Source: Coriobacteriia bacterium (GTDB taxonomy: Bacteria > Actinomycetota > Coriobacteriia > Anaerosomatales > JAAXUF01). From it: 64,000 nucleotides of DNA. The stretch is from contig JAAXWY010000004.1 in the NCBI GenBank assembly GCA_013334745.1, positions 1 to 64,000 on the forward strand, in the 5' to 3' direction. The translations under genes and the position numbers were made by a program. Positions within the stretch are counted from its first letter, which is position 1; each line of letters starts with the position of its first letter. The notes beneath the pieces were generated by a model, which did not search any database, was not told the DNA's origin, and saw nothing but the letters and a program-made list of their open reading frames with translations. Of the stretch, positions 17,294 to 28,063 are shown piece by piece.

Positions 17294-18958
17294 CTACCGC
17301 GCCGTCACCGTCCGATACGGCCCGTACGCTGAAGCGTTCGTGTCGCTGCGGTCGAACTTCAGGCGGTAGCGCCAGCTCCCGGAGCTCGGCAGTTTCATGC
17401 GCGCCGAGTACTTGCCCGCCGAGAAGCTCGCGGTAAACGAGCGCCGAGCGATCCAGTGCCCGTTGGTTCGCTTGTACGCGATGACCTTGCCGGAAGCGTG
17501 CTGCGCGGCCTGGCTCGGCGAGATCGTGCCCTGCACGGTGTACGTGCGGTTGTGTACGACAGTGCGCGGCTTGCTCGGCGTTCCGATCCTCGGCCGAGCG
17601 GCCACCACGACGACGTCGCTGACCGTGGACAGATGCATCGTGTAGTCGGGGTCGGACGGCACGCGCATTCCGCTGTACCTCGCGCGGTACTTCGACGTAG
17701 TCGAGAGCGCCGGTGCCGGCGTGCTCCACCGTCCGAGCGAGTCCGTGAACTCGCTGCTCACGCCCACCCAGTGGATGCCATCGGTCGAGCGTTGCACCGT
17801 GACCTCGGCGGTCTGAATGGGATCGCCCGCATCGGTCAGAGTGCCCGAGATGGTGGGCTGAGCCTGATATGCCACCGAGGACGGCGCCGTTATCGAGAGA
17901 ACCGGCTCGGCTGCAGTCGCCTCCATGAGCGTTGCCGATGAGGTCCCGTTGCTCATCGAGAACAACACGCGACCGTCCTGTGCCGAGAGCAAGTCCATCG
18001 CCGATCCGACGGCCACGATGTAGGAGGTGCCGAGCCTGGTATCGAACATGAGGATAGTGTCGCTCCCCGGAGAACCGGACCTGAAATACACCTTGGTGCC
18101 GTCCACCTTCGGGTCGTACGCGAACCCCGTAACTGCGATGGTGCCCGTCGTTCCGTCCGAGACGTTCCGGTACTGGATCACGTGCTTGTTGGCGATGGGG
18201 TCGTCGTGTTGCCAGGCGAACAGGTCGCCGTCGAAGTCCTGGCCAGCTTGATCGTTGTTCCACGCCGGCATGACTCCGGTTGCGATGATTGACGTGTCGG
18301 CCGGATTCGTCTGGCTTGTGAGCATCAGGTCGAACGTGTCCTGGCCCAAGTCGACGTCGGCGTCTTGCATGTACGTGACGTAACCGTCGTTTGCGACGGG
18401 CTTGTACTGCCACTTGTCGATCGAGTTCAGGCGAGTCAGCGCAGTGGGCTGAGTGACGGAGGCGACCCACACCCGCTGGCTGTCATCGGTGAACGGGTCC
18501 GCATTGATGAGGACTGCGAGCTTGCCGGTCTCATCGTCGATCGAGCAGCTCTCAGCATTGGCGGTCACGGTGACCGGCTCGCCCGCAAGGGTGCCGAACG
18601 CCTGCCGATACAAGCCCCAGGTGCCCGCGTTCTCACCGGGGTAGAACGCCCACGAACCCGCCGCCTGGGGGTTTCGAGCCGAGGTGAGCCCCTGGCCCAG
18701 GTCCGTCACCGTGCTGGTGCGCAGGTCGTACGCGCGCACGACGCGCCCGGCGATGTCGGTGCGTCCGACGACCAGGCGGGACCCAGCGAAGTCCCCCGTC
18801 TTGTAGGCGTATTCGCCCAGATCGCCGACGCCGTTTCGCAGGAGTGGACGCATGGCGAACCAGTCGTTCGGGAAGGCGACACCACCCCACGCGACCGAAG
18901 CCCCCAGCAGCGCGAGTGCGCTCGCGAGTACCAGCGCACGGATGAGTGTTCGTTTCAT
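17294..18958 (-). CDS. Secreted beta-propeller/Ig-like protein of unknown function
   Basis: 554 residues with a clear Sec signal peptide (cleavage near residue 25, ASVAWG). Residues ~30-345 show repeated short beta motifs and Asp-rich turns reminiscent of TolB-like or WD-type propellers. Residues ~355-545 look like two Ig-like domains with the 'GTLTDAGDPIQTAEVTVQRS' signature often found in actinobacterial surface proteins. No sortase motif or membrane anchor was found. The gene stands alone, convergent with the RND transporter and divergent from the rhodanese gene. Confidence 0.6.
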   Translation of the reverse strand: MKRTLIRALVLASALALLGASVAWGGVAFPNDWFAMRPLLRNGVGDLGEYAYKTGDFAGSRLVVGRTDIAGRVVRAYDLRTSTVTDLGQGLTSARNPQAAGSWAFYPGENAGTWGLYRQAFGTLAGEPVTVTANAESCSIDDETGKLAVLINADPFTDDSQRVWVASVTQPTALTRLNSIDKWQYKPVANDGYVTYMQDADVDLGQDTFDLMLTSQTNPADTSIIATGVMPAWNNDQAGQDFDGDLFAWQHDDPIANKHVIQYRNVSDGTTGTIAVTGFAYDPKVDGTKVYFRSGSPGSDTILMFDTRLGTSYIVAVGSAMDLLSAQDGRVLFSMSNGTSSATLMEATAAEPVLSITAPSSVAYQAQPTISGTLTDAGDPIQTAEVTVQRSTDGIHWVGVSSEFTDSLGRWSTPAPALSTTSKYRARYSGMRVPSDPDYTMHLSTVSDVVVVAARPRIGTPSKPRTVVHNRTYTVQGTISPSQAAQHASGKVIAYKRTNGHWIARRSFTASFSAGKYSARMKLPSSGSWRYRLKFDRSDTNASAYGPYRTVTAR

Positions 18959-19098
18959 GGTCGTCCCCCTCAGTCAGTCGCGACACGCGCCCGCGGACCT
19001 GTGTCGAGCCGCCGGTCAACCCTTCCCCGAGTTGTTCCTTCCCCGCGAGGCACTGGTCTATGCTGCACAGGTCGACCGTCACAGAAACGAGGTGCCGC

Positions 19099-19413
19099 GT
19101 GTTCGGATGGGGTGTCAAGAAGATCACGACCGCCGAGCTGGCAGAGAAGATGGGCGCCGGCAAGGTCGTCCTTATAGATGTGCGTGAGCCCTCGGAGTTC
19201 AAGGGCGGCCGTATCAACGGTGCGATCAACATCCCGCTCGGACAGCTGCGGACAGGCGTCGCGAAATACGACCCTGCCGCCGAGACGTTCCTGATCTGCG
19301 CGAGTGGCAGCCGCAGCGCAACCGCCGCGAAGCAGCTCAAGTCGATGGGATTCGAGAACGCCTACAGCGTGGCCGGCGGCATGGCCGCGTGGCGCGGCAA
19401 GGTGAAGCGCTAG
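19099..19413 (+). CDS. Rhodanese-domain sulfurtransferase
   Basis: 104 residues from the GTG at 19099, with GAGGT upstream. A single rhodanese domain fills the protein: the conserved LIDVREPSEF segment and the active-site loop CASGSR with catalytic Cys67. Such single-domain proteins carry persulfide sulfur; the acceptor is unknown. There is no signal peptide, so it is cytoplasmic. The stop overlaps by 4 bp the stop of the convergent gene. Confidence 0.9.
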   Translation: MFGWGVKKITTAELAEKMGAGKVVLIDVREPSEFKGGRINGAINIPLGQLRTGVAKYDPAAETFLICASGSRSATAAKQLKSMGFENAYSVAGGMAAWRGKVKR

Positions 19414-19862
19414 CCGGCGTACGAGACCGCCGAGAGCTGCTCGCGATCGAGCGGCTCGGCGCGATGAAACGTCAGGTGCCCTCCGGATGCGCCGACTCGC
19501 GTGTCCTCGACGAGGACCCAGCCGCGAGCGGTCATGTCGCCCACGATGCGCCGCAGTTCGGCTTCGGTGCGAACGCCCATTCGCTGCGCGGGAACGTAGA
19601 CGACCTCGGTCTCGACGTCGAGCCGCAACTGCGTGTCGTCGGGGGCGATGCTTCCGTCGTGAGCGGCCGAGGAATGCGAAGAGTATCCGAGCGCCAGCGC
19701 GCGGACGTCGTTGGACGCCCACCTCAACTGACCTGCGGCGTCGAACGCTCGCAGCTCTTCGATACTGAGTTCGCCGAGACCCTCGGCCGTGAACGTGCCG
19801 TATGAGAACTCGACGTCACGTTCGATCGACTCGGGTGTGCTCTCGAGGACGGCGATCAGCAT
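19410..19862 (-). CDS. Conserved-looking hypothetical protein
   Basis: 150 residues from the ATG at 19862, chosen because GGAGG lies six bases upstream; the frame could extend to 19895. No family is recognised. The sequence is soluble, acidic and contains no Cys. It begins with a beta strand (MLIAVLESTP) and has 'DTQLRLDVETEVVYVPAQRMGVRTEAELRRIVGDM' in the middle, suggesting an alpha/beta fold. It is convergent with the rhodanese gene. Confidence 0.55.
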   Translation of the reverse strand: MLIAVLESTPESIERDVEFSYGTFTAEGLGELSIEELRAFDAAGQLRWASNDVRALALGYSSHSSAAHDGSIAPDDTQLRLDVETEVVYVPAQRMGVRTEAELRRIVGDMTARGWVLVEDTRVGASGGHLTFHRAEPLDREQLSAVSYAG

Positions 19863-20139
19863 GATTGCCTCCAGTCCGCTCGGTTCATTCACCACGCCAG
19901 GCGCGCGGTGACTCGTGCCTCACAAGGTTCATCGGCAGGGGAGGGCGAGGGGTTGAGTGTGGGAATTCTCAGCATGTGACGGGCGTCTCACTTCGACCCG
20001 GACCGGGGACCAGCGGGCCGGGTGGCGAGTTAGCGCGGTGCCGTAATGGATACATAGTGATGAGGTACCGCGCCGGGGAATCACGCTTCCGGGTGAGTGC
20101 GCGGACACGGGGATGATCGGCTATCACGGAGGAGGAACC

Positions 20140-20892
20140 ATGAGGAAGAGGACGTTTGCGGCCTTCGCGGTCGCTGTCGTCGTGTGCGCGGCTCTGCCAA
20201 GCGTCGCGATGGCGAAGGAGGCCGTGAAGCTCAACGGCTTCGCTTCAACGCACACGGTGATCAGGGGCAACAATCTGCGGGAGCTCGGGACCATCACGAG
20301 CGATCCCAACGCTGCTCACTGGAACAGGCACTCCGTCGTCAGGGTCCAGCGCAAGCTCGACGGAGTGTGGCGCACGCTCGTTCGCGTTCGCCCCACCGAG
20401 AAGGGCAACATCTCGTTTGCGCTCACGAAGCCGAAGGCCGGATCGTATCGGTTGTGGTATCCGGGCTGTGACCACTACCGGTCCAAGACGCGCGAGTTCA
20501 CGATCAAGATCCGCGACACCAAGTACGATCCGAAGCTCGCCGTCGGCGCGCCTTCGTTCTTCCGCATCCTGCAACCGACGGCGCTCAACTGGATGATGCT
20601 TCAGGCTCCCGTCACATCGGGCGTCTCGGCCGACAAACTCGTGGGCGGCTACCTGCTTACCCGCAGCTATGGCAGCACGAACGGCGTCGACTACTACGAG
20701 ACCTACGCGCTGGAGAACCCGTTCAGTTTCGGTGGGTCCAACGCGGTCACGGTCGCGCCCGTACCCGTCAATCCCTGGAACGGCGACACATATGTGATGT
20801 ACACGCACTTCAAAGTGCGTGTGAACTGGTCGGGCAATGCCTTCACCAAGTCGGCATCGGTGCTCTCGACCGCAATGGCCCCTGTGCAGTAG
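20140..20892 (+). CDS. Secreted protein of unknown function
   Basis: 250 residues from the ATG at 20140, with GGAGGAGG six bases upstream. A Sec signal peptide ends near VAMA-KEAV (residue 25). Residues ~30-125 resemble an Ig-like or cell-surface carbohydrate-binding beta sandwich of the type seen twice in the gene at 17294, including VRVQRKLDGVWRTLVRVRP. The C-terminal ~115 residues are aromatic-rich and unassigned. The 244-bp upstream gap (19896-20139) holds an AT-richer patch near 20050 that could be a promoter; I cannot define its boxes. Confidence 0.6.
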   Translation: MRKRTFAAFAVAVVVCAALPSVAMAKEAVKLNGFASTHTVIRGNNLRELGTITSDPNAAHWNRHSVVRVQRKLDGVWRTLVRVRPTEKGNISFALTKPKAGSYRLWYPGCDHYRSKTREFTIKIRDTKYDPKLAVGAPSFFRILQPTALNWMMLQAPVTSGVSADKLVGGYLLTRSYGSTNGVDYYETYALENPFSFGGSNAVTVAPVPVNPWNGDTYVMYTHFKVRVNWSGNAFTKSASVLSTAMAPVQ

Positions 20893-20920
20893 TACCGGGT
20901 GCGCACACTGACGCAACGAG

Positions 20921-20948
20921 AAGGGGCGGCCGCTGTGGCCGCCCCTTT
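20921..20948. terminator. Intrinsic terminator
   Basis: Perfect hairpin GGGGCGGCC / GGCCGCCCC (20923-20931 with 20937-20945), flanked by AA on the left and TTT on the right. It serves the upstream secreted-protein gene and possibly the convergent CoA ligase gene. Confidence 0.85.
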
Positions 20949-20974
20949 GTCTGCAACGGTGGTACAGGCACGGC

Positions 20975-22651
20975 CTACTCCTCGACGCCGTCCTCGCTAC
21001 GGATCTGCGCGCGCTTGATCTTGCCGCTGATCGTCTTGGGCAGCTCGTCGACGAACTCGACAACGCGCGGGTACTTGTAGGGGGCGGTCGTCTTCTTGAC
21101 GTGCTCCTGCAGCTCCTTGACGAGTTCGTCTGACGGCTCGAAGCCCTTTGCGAGGATGCACGTCGCCTTCACGACGATGCCGCGCATCGGGTCAGGCGCG
21201 CCGGTGACCGCGCACTCGACGACCGCAGGATGCTCGATGAGCGCGCTCTCGACCTCGAACGGGCCGATGCGGTAGCCGCTCGCCTTGATGACGTCGTCGT
21301 TGCGGCCCACGAACGTGTAGTAGCCGTCCGAGTCGCGCCACGCGACGTCACCAGTGTCGTAGTAGTCGCCGCCCACGGCTTCTCGGCTGCGCTCTTCGTC
21401 GTGGTAGTAGCCCATGAACAGGCCGGGAGGCCAGGCCTCCTCGAGGCCGGTCACGCAGATCATGCCTTCCTCGCCGTCCGCGCACTCGTGGCCGTCCTCA
21501 TCGGAGAGCAGCTTGATGTTGTAGAGCGGCGAGGGCATGCCCATCGAGCCCGGCTTGGGGTCGAGCCACGGCCACGTCGCCACGAGCACGACGCTCTCGG
21601 TCTGCCCGAAGCCCTCGCGGATGCGGTGGCCGGTATGGTCGAGCCACTGCTTCGTGACCTCGGGGTTGAGCGGCTCACCGGCGGTCGTCCACTTGTGCAC
21701 CGAGGACAGGTCGTATGCCGAGACGTCCTCCTGCAGCATGAAGCGGTACATCGTGGGAGGCGCGCAGAAGGTGGTGAGCTTGTAGTCGGCGATCTTCTGC
21801 AGCAGGGTCGCCGGCACGAACTTCTTCATGTCGTAGCCGAACACGGTCGCGCCGCAGATCCACTGACCGTAGATCTTGCCCCAACCGAACTTCGCCCAGC
21901 CCGAGTCCGAGACGGACAGGTGCAGGGTGTCCTCCTTGACCTGCTGCCAGTAGCGCGCGGTCATGATGTGCCCGAGCGGGTGCGTGAACGTGTGACGCAC
22001 CATTTTGGGAGGGCCGGTCGTGCCCGAGGTGAAGTACAGGATCATCGTGTCGTCGTTGGTGGTGCGGTCTTCGCCGTCGGGACGCGCGAACTCATCGGAC
22101 TCGCCCTCGAGCAACCCGTTGAAATCGACCCAGCCCTCACGCTCGCCGGCGACCACGAGGCGGCTCGTGACGGTGGGACACTCGGGAAGCGCGCCCTCCA
22201 TCTGCTCGATGACGTAGTCGTCGTCGACGCACGCCACCATCTCGACGCCCGCGCTCTGGCAGCGGTAGATGATGTCTTTGGTGGTGAGCATCATCGACGC
22301 CGGGATGATGATGGCGCCGAGCTTGGCGAGAGCGATCGCTCCCACCCAGTACTCCCAGCGGCGCCGTAGCACGAACATGACGACCGAGCCCTTGCCGATA
22401 CCCAGCTTCGACCAGGCGTTGGCGGTCTGGTTCGACAGGCGCGAGAGCTCGGCGAAGGTGAAGACCCGCTCGTTGCCGTCGTCGTCACACCACACTAGTG
22501 CGCGCTTGTCCGGCTCGACCGCCGCCCACTCGTCGACCACGTCGAAGCCGAAGTTGAAGCCCTCGGGAGCCTCGATGCGGAAGTTCTCGGCGAAGTCCTC
22601 GTAGGAGTGGAACTCGGTGCGCGGGCAGAACTTGTTCAGCAGGTGGTCCAT
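20975..22651 (-). CDS. AMP-forming acyl-CoA synthetase
   Basis: 558 residues, full length for the ANL (acyl/aryl-CoA ligase) superfamily. The phosphate-binding loop YFTSGTTGPPKM, a DTGD-like motif and the C-terminal catalytic-Lys segment ISGKIKRAQIR are all present, giving ATP-dependent adenylation then CoA transfer. Overall pattern is closest to medium-chain/aromatic acid ligases (ACSM type). It is the last gene downstream of the vor operon, so it may act on the same branched or aromatic acids, running either towards activation or, reversed, towards ATP formation. Substrate is not readable from the sequence. Confidence 0.88.
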   Translation of the reverse strand: MDHLLNKFCPRTEFHSYEDFAENFRIEAPEGFNFGFDVVDEWAAVEPDKRALVWCDDDGNERVFTFAELSRLSNQTANAWSKLGIGKGSVVMFVLRRRWEYWVGAIALAKLGAIIIPASMMLTTKDIIYRCQSAGVEMVACVDDDYVIEQMEGALPECPTVTSRLVVAGEREGWVDFNGLLEGESDEFARPDGEDRTTNDDTMILYFTSGTTGPPKMVRHTFTHPLGHIMTARYWQQVKEDTLHLSVSDSGWAKFGWGKIYGQWICGATVFGYDMKKFVPATLLQKIADYKLTTFCAPPTMYRFMLQEDVSAYDLSSVHKWTTAGEPLNPEVTKQWLDHTGHRIREGFGQTESVVLVATWPWLDPKPGSMGMPSPLYNIKLLSDEDGHECADGEEGMICVTGLEEAWPPGLFMGYYHDEERSREAVGGDYYDTGDVAWRDSDGYYTFVGRNDDVIKASGYRIGPFEVESALIEHPAVVECAVTGAPDPMRGIVVKATCILAKGFEPSDELVKELQEHVKKTTAPYKYPRVVEFVDELPKTISGKIKRAQIRSEDGVEE

Positions 22652-22672
22652 GGCGATCGGTCTCCCCCTACG

Positions 22673-23224
22673 CTATTCGGCGATGATCGTGACGAACTGG
22701 GCGGGCGTGCTTCCGTTGCACTTCTGGCCATGCGGGTGCGTCGGGTTGAAGTAGATGCTGTCGCCGACATCAAGCGTGATCTCTCGGTCGTCGAAGGTCA
22801 GCACGATGCTGCCGGACAGCACCATGTTGAACTCCTGGCCCGTGTGGGTGACGAGCGCCGCGGGCTCTTCGGTGGGATCGAGCGTGACGAGTAGCGGCTG
22901 CATGACCTTGCGGCTGAACAGCCATGCGAGGTCCTGGTAGCGATAGCCGGGGTGCCTGCTGACCGGGCGCCCGGAGCCGGCCTTGACCACCTGGTAGGTG
23001 TCGAGCCGTGCATCCGTGCCCGAGAGGATCTCGGAGAGGTCTACGCCGAACCTACTGGCGATGTGGTAGACCGCCGAGATCGGGATGTCGGCCCCGGTGT
23101 CCTCGTAGGCGGCGTACGTCTCAGCCGAGACGCCGAGCTCGGTCGCGAGTTCGTCGCGCGTGATGTCGCACGCCTCGCGCAGCCCCCTGATGCGCAGCCC
23201 AATCTGCGTGAAATCGGTGTTCAT
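22673..23224 (-). CDS. XRE-family regulator with C-terminal cupin
   Basis: 183 residues: helix-turn-helix XRE domain (~8-64) and a cupin_2 domain (~110-180) with the metal/ligand-type motif HTGQEFNMVLSG and YFNPTHPHGQKC. Proteins of this build usually repress or activate the gene beside them in response to a small carboxylate or amine bound in the cupin. It lies between vorC and the acyl-CoA ligase gene, so it is likely to control this operon. Confidence 0.88.
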   Translation of the reverse strand: MNTDFTQIGLRIRGLREACDITRDELATELGVSAETYAAYEDTGADIPISAVYHIASRFGVDLSEILSGTDARLDTYQVVKAGSGRPVSRHPGYRYQDLAWLFSRKVMQPLLVTLDPTEEPAALVTHTGQEFNMVLSGSIVLTFDDREITLDVGDSIYFNPTHPHGQKCNGSTPAQFVTIIAE

Positions 23225-23301
23225 GGTGTAGACCCCTCTCGTCTTCGCCGAGCAGTTAAAGCCACTCGCGAGCGCGTGTTCGCGCCGGCGGATGGCGCTA
23301 C

Positions 23302-23849
23302 TTACATCTCGCAGGTGCCGCCTTCCATGCCCAGCGCGAGTGCCTTGCGGTTGGGCTCGAGCAGTTGCTGGCGCTTGGGCGGAACCGACTTCACGATCGC
23401 CTTGTCGAGCGCGTCGATGGCGCAGAAGCCAAGCTCCTTGAGGAGCGTCCCCACGAGCACGACGTTTGCGAGGCCCTTGAGGCCGTTGTCCTCGGCGAGC
23501 TGGGTCGCGGGAATCGTGATGATGGTGACGTCGGCGCGCTGTGGCACGTTGGGGATCATGGTCGAGTCGACGATGATCGTGCCTCCGGGAATGACGTCGG
23601 CGTAGAACTTGTCCAGCGACGGCTGGTTCATCGCGATGAGCACGTCGGGCTCGAGTACGAGCGGTGAGCCGATGGGTTCATCGGAGAGGCAGACACTGCA
23701 GTTCGCGGTGCCGCCACGCATCTCGGGACCGTAGCTGGGCAGCCACGAGATCTCGCGGCCTTCGATGAGGCCGGCCTCGGCGATGAGTTTGCCGGCGAAC
23801 AGCACGCCCTGGCCGCCGAATCCGGCGAGAAGCACGTTGAGGGTGGTCA

Positions 23850-23850
<1 letters not shown>
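23302..23850 (-). CDS. vorC: 2-oxoacid:ferredoxin oxidoreductase, gamma subunit
   Basis: 182 residues covering the pyruvate/ketoisovalerate oxidoreductase catalytic (gamma) domain, beginning with the characteristic GFGGQGVLFAGKLIAEA. This subunit helps bind CoA and completes the complex encoded by the next three genes. The start codon overlaps the stop of the TPP subunit gene (ATGA). Assignment to the VOR branch rests mainly on the alpha subunit. Confidence 0.88.
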
Positions 23851-24727
<877 letters not shown>

Positions 24728-24731
<4 letters not shown>

Positions 24732-25816
24732 CGGGCGTCACCTCCCGTCTTTGCCGCCGAGCAGCGCTCGGCGAGCGCCTCGATGTTCGCGAGCACCTCG
24801 GCGGGCGTGGGGATGATGCCGCCGGCGCGCCCGAAGAACTCGACGGGCACGCGGCCGTTCACGGCCAGGCGCACGTCGTCGACCATCTGGCCCATGTTCA
24901 TCTCGACGGTCAGGACCGCGCATGCTGTGCCCAGCGATGCCTCGATCGCATCGGTGGGGAACGGCCAGAGCGTGATGGGGCGGATGAGGCCGACATTGAT
25001 GCCCGCCTCTCGCGCCTTGTTCACGGCACTGCGGGCGATACGTGCGCAGGCGCCGAACGCCACGAGCACGATCTCCGCATCATCGACCAGGAACGTCTCG
25101 GCGCGCTGCTCGTTGGCCTTGATGGTCTCGTAACGCTCGAAGCGCTCGACGCTGAAGCGCTCGAGGTCCTCGGGCTTGAGGTGCAGCGAGTTGACGATGT
25201 TGTGTGGGCGCTGGTTCTTGTGACCCGTGAGCGCCCACGGCTTCTCGGGGAACTCGGTCTTGCGCTCAGGCAGTACGACCGGCTCCATCATCTGGCCGAG
25301 CATGCCGTCGGCCAGGATCATGACCGGCGTGCGGTACGTGTCGGCGAGGTCGAACGCCTCGAAGACGTCGTCGGCCATCTCCTGGACGGTCGAAGGCGCG
25401 AGCACGATGAGGTGGAAGTCGCCGTGGCCGGTCGCCCGTGTGGCCTGCCAGTAGTCCGACTGCGACGGCTGGATGCCGCCGAGGCCCGGGCCGCCGCGCT
25501 GGATGTTGACGATGACGCCGGGCAGGTCGGCGCCGGCCATGTAGGAGATGCCTTCGCCCTTGAGCGAGATACCCGGCGAGCTCGACGAGGTCATCGCCCG
25601 AGCGCCCGCAGCCGCCGCGCCGTACACCATGTTGATCGCGGCGATCTCGCTCTCGGCCTGCAGGTACGTGCCGCCTTCCTTGGCCATGCGCTTCGCCATG
25701 TACGCGGCGACCTCGGTCTGCGGGGTGATCGGGTATCCGAAGAAGCACCGGCATCCCGCTCGGATCGCGGACTCGGCGAGCGCCTCGTTACCCTTCATCA
25801 GGATCTTCTCGGCCAC
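24728..25816 (-). CDS. vorB: 2-oxoacid:ferredoxin oxidoreductase, alpha subunit (VorB-like)
   Basis: 362 residues, GTG start. The opening 'EKILMKGNEALAESAIRAGCRCFFGYPITPQTE' is typical of VorB, the alpha chain of 3-methyl-2-oxobutanoate:ferredoxin oxidoreductase, and the protein contains the expected 'SSSPGISLKGEG' segment. The four-gene order delta-alpha-beta-gamma is standard for this enzyme. Branched-chain 2-oxoacids are therefore the likely substrates, although 2-oxoglutarate enzymes look similar. Confidence 0.88.
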
Positions 25817-25820
25817 GGGA

Positions 25821-26030
25821 TCACCCCTTCTCTACGGTGATCGCGACGTCCGGGCACATGAGTGCGCAGTTCTCGCACGCGGTGCACGCCGACTCGTCGG
25901 TGAGCATGGCGGGGTGGTAGCCCTTGGGCGTGATCTTGTCGGGATCGAGCACGATGATGTGGCGTGGACAGGCTTCCACGCACAACCCGCATCCCTTGCA
26001 GTACTGCTCGTCGACCACGATCCTCGACAT
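25821..26030 (-). CDS. vorD: 2-oxoacid:ferredoxin oxidoreductase, ferredoxin (delta) subunit
   Basis: 69 residues from the ATG at 26030. Two CxxCxxCxxxC motifs (CKGCGLCVEACP and CTACENCALMCP) predict two [4Fe-4S] clusters, the electron exit of the VOR complex. It lies 4 bp upstream of the alpha gene and 2 bp after the P-loop ATPase gene. Confidence 0.92.
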   Translation of the reverse strand: MSRIVVDEQYCKGCGLCVEACPRHIIVLDPDKITPKGYHPAMLTDESACTACENCALMCPDVAITVEKG

Positions 26031-26032
26031 CG

Positions 26033-26746
26033 TTATCCGATCTCCTCGTGCGGCTGGAAGCCGGCCTCCCAGGGGGTGTGAACATAGACCTCGACAGGAT
26101 ATGCGTTCTCCACGAACGCTGCAGAGTCCTGCGTAGCCGCGAACTCGTCGGCGAGCGCGGCGGGTACCGTCGTGCACACCAGCGGCAGTCCGAGAAGCGC
26201 CGCCGTTTCGCGCGCGTACTCCACCGAGTCGAGCACGGTGGCCGCCGTCGTCTCGTCGCGCAGGTGCGAGTTGTTGACGATGCCGGTCGCCTTGAGGTGC
26301 GACGCGGTCTCGATCTCGCCGAGCAGCGCCGCAGCTTCGGCCGGCGTCGCCGTGAGGTTGCGGTAGCGGTTGATGACGTAGAGCAGGTCGTAGTCGAGTG
26401 CGGTCGCCTCGCGCGCGAACCTTCCGAGAGCGGTCGCACCCGCGTCGTCCCCGCCGACGTCAATGATGACGGCGCCCTCGGTATCGAATGCCGAGTACAT
26501 CGAAGCAGGTAGCGATGGGGAGTCCAGCGTGGTGCCCGCGAAGGTAGGAGCGATGACACGCACTCCCGCGCGCTCGAGCATCGCCGCGTAGTCCGACGAG
26601 CGGAAATACGGGTTGACGACGTCGAGGTCGACGAGCGTTACCGCCGGGTACTTCGCCACCGAGTCGAGGGCGAGGTTGACTGAGAGGTTGGTCTTGCCAC
26701 AGCCGTAGTGGCCGGTCACCACCACAAACGGTTTGAGATCAGGCAT
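26033..26746 (-). CDS. P-loop ATPase (CobQ/CbiA/Mrp-like) next to vor genes
   Basis: 237 residues from the ATG that begins MPDLKPF; the frame could start earlier at 26884 but that stretch is Arg-rich and unlike a protein. It has a Walker A GHYGCGKTNLS, a deviant switch region DLDVVNPYFRS and a VIIDVGGDD Walker B-like strand, as in SIMIBI-class ATPases. Its place as the first gene before vorD suggests a role in cluster or cofactor maturation of the oxidoreductase. This function is inferred only. Confidence 0.75.
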   Translation of the reverse strand: MPDLKPFVVVTGHYGCGKTNLSVNLALDSVAKYPAVTLVDLDVVNPYFRSSDYAAMLERAGVRVIAPTFAGTTLDSPSLPASMYSAFDTEGAVIIDVGGDDAGATALGRFAREATALDYDLLYVINRYRNLTATPAEAAALLGEIETASHLKATGIVNNSHLRDETTAATVLDSVEYARETAALLGLPLVCTTVPAALADEFAATQDSAAFVENAYPVEVYVHTPWEAGFQPHEEIG

Positions 26747-26895
26747 GTGGGGCACGGGAGGGCTCCTCGGGAGTAAAGCGCGGCGCACGCATTGTAAGTG
26801 TTCGCGGGCGCGCGGGAGTGCTTGCGTCGTCGCGCGGCGGGAATGACGGTCTCGCCACCGCGCGCTTGCGTGACGAGCAGGCAACCGTCCCTGGC

Positions 26896-27855
26896 TTAGA
26901 GGTTGTCGCCCACATCGCCCACGTCACCCGCGCCGCCGTGCCCTCCGGTCGCCTTCATCCCGTACATCTGACTGTCGGCTTCGGCGAGCACGCGCGAGGC
27001 ATCGGAATCGGCGGCCACCACTGCGCTGCCGATACTCAGCCCGATGTCGAGGTCGTATACACGGCCCGCGGCCGCTACCGTTTCGGATAACCGGACTGCC
27101 ACGAGGTCGACCGCTTCACCGCTCTTGCCCCACAGCACAACGCCGAACTCGTCGCCGCCGATTCGCGCAACAGTGTCGACTGCGCGGACCACCGATCGCA
27201 TGCGCTGGGCGATGTCGGACAGCACCTTGTCGCCGAACTCGTGGCCGTAAAGATCGTTGCAGGTCTTGAAGCGGTCCACATCGGCGAAGAGAACCGTGGA
27301 GATCACGCCCCTGGCGGCGAACCGCGTAGCGCGCTCGACCTCGGACTCGAATGTCCGGCGGTTGGCCAGGCCGGTCAGTACATCGTGGCTCGCGAGATGC
27401 TCGAGCTCTCGTGTGAGGTGGTGCATCGCGGTCGTGTCGACCATCACCACGAAGGCACCGAGCTTCTTGCCGGAGTCGTCGTAGAACGGGCCGCCACCAC
27501 AGGCGACATGCCGGGGCTCTTGTCCCTCGGCCTTGATGACGAGCGGCACGTCGCGGATGGTCTCTCCGCGAAACGTACGCGTGAGTGGGAGCTGGTCGGT
27601 GGGGTACGGTGTGACGCCATCGCTCTCGTACAGGCCGTAGTAGCTCGACCACTGCTCCGGCGGCAGAGCGCGCGCGTCCATGCCATGCCACGTGCGCGCA
27701 GCCGGATTGAAGACGACGAGGTCGCCGTTCTCGTCGCAGGCGACGACGGCGTTCTGCGAATGTGTGATGACCGCTCGATCGAACGCAGCCGTCTCGTGCT
27801 CGCCCCAGACGGCACCGCTGGTGGTGTGGTGCAGAGGCGGATTGGGTTCGTGCAC
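26896..27855 (-). CDS. Diguanylate cyclase with PAS domain
   Basis: 319 residues from the GTG at 27855 (GGGGGA upstream); a TTG at 27867 is also possible. Residues ~25-150 form a PAS-like sensor. Residues ~155-315 are a GGDEF domain with an intact active site (RIGGDEF) and an inhibitory I-site RAVD five residues before it. It should make cyclic di-GMP with product inhibition. It lacks membrane helices, so it senses a cytoplasmic signal. The gene is monocistronic and divergent from the glycerophosphodiesterase gene. Confidence 0.9.
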   Translation of the reverse strand: MHEPNPPLHHTTSGAVWGEHETAAFDRAVITHSQNAVVACDENGDLVVFNPAARTWHGMDARALPPEQWSSYYGLYESDGVTPYPTDQLPLTRTFRGETIRDVPLVIKAEGQEPRHVACGGGPFYDDSGKKLGAFVVMVDTTAMHHLTRELEHLASHDVLTGLANRRTFESEVERATRFAARGVISTVLFADVDRFKTCNDLYGHEFGDKVLSDIAQRMRSVVRAVDTVARIGGDEFGVVLWGKSGEAVDLVAVRLSETVAAAGRVYDLDIGLSIGSAVVAADSDASRVLAEADSQMYGMKATGGHGGAGDVGDVGDNL

Positions 27856-28063
27856 GGCGTCCCCCAAGAATCGCTGCGCATCGTCAGATAGGGGGGAGTG
27901 TACCCTTCCTCGGCAAGTCGAGACACACCGACCAGCGCGTGTGAGGCGATGGCGGCCGGTGCCATACTGCTCGCATCAGTGAAGTCGGCTGCTTGGGAGC
28001 TTCGAGCGGCTAGGGGAGGGCGCGTGATGGAGCGGATGATCGCGCCGACAGGGGGGACACGCC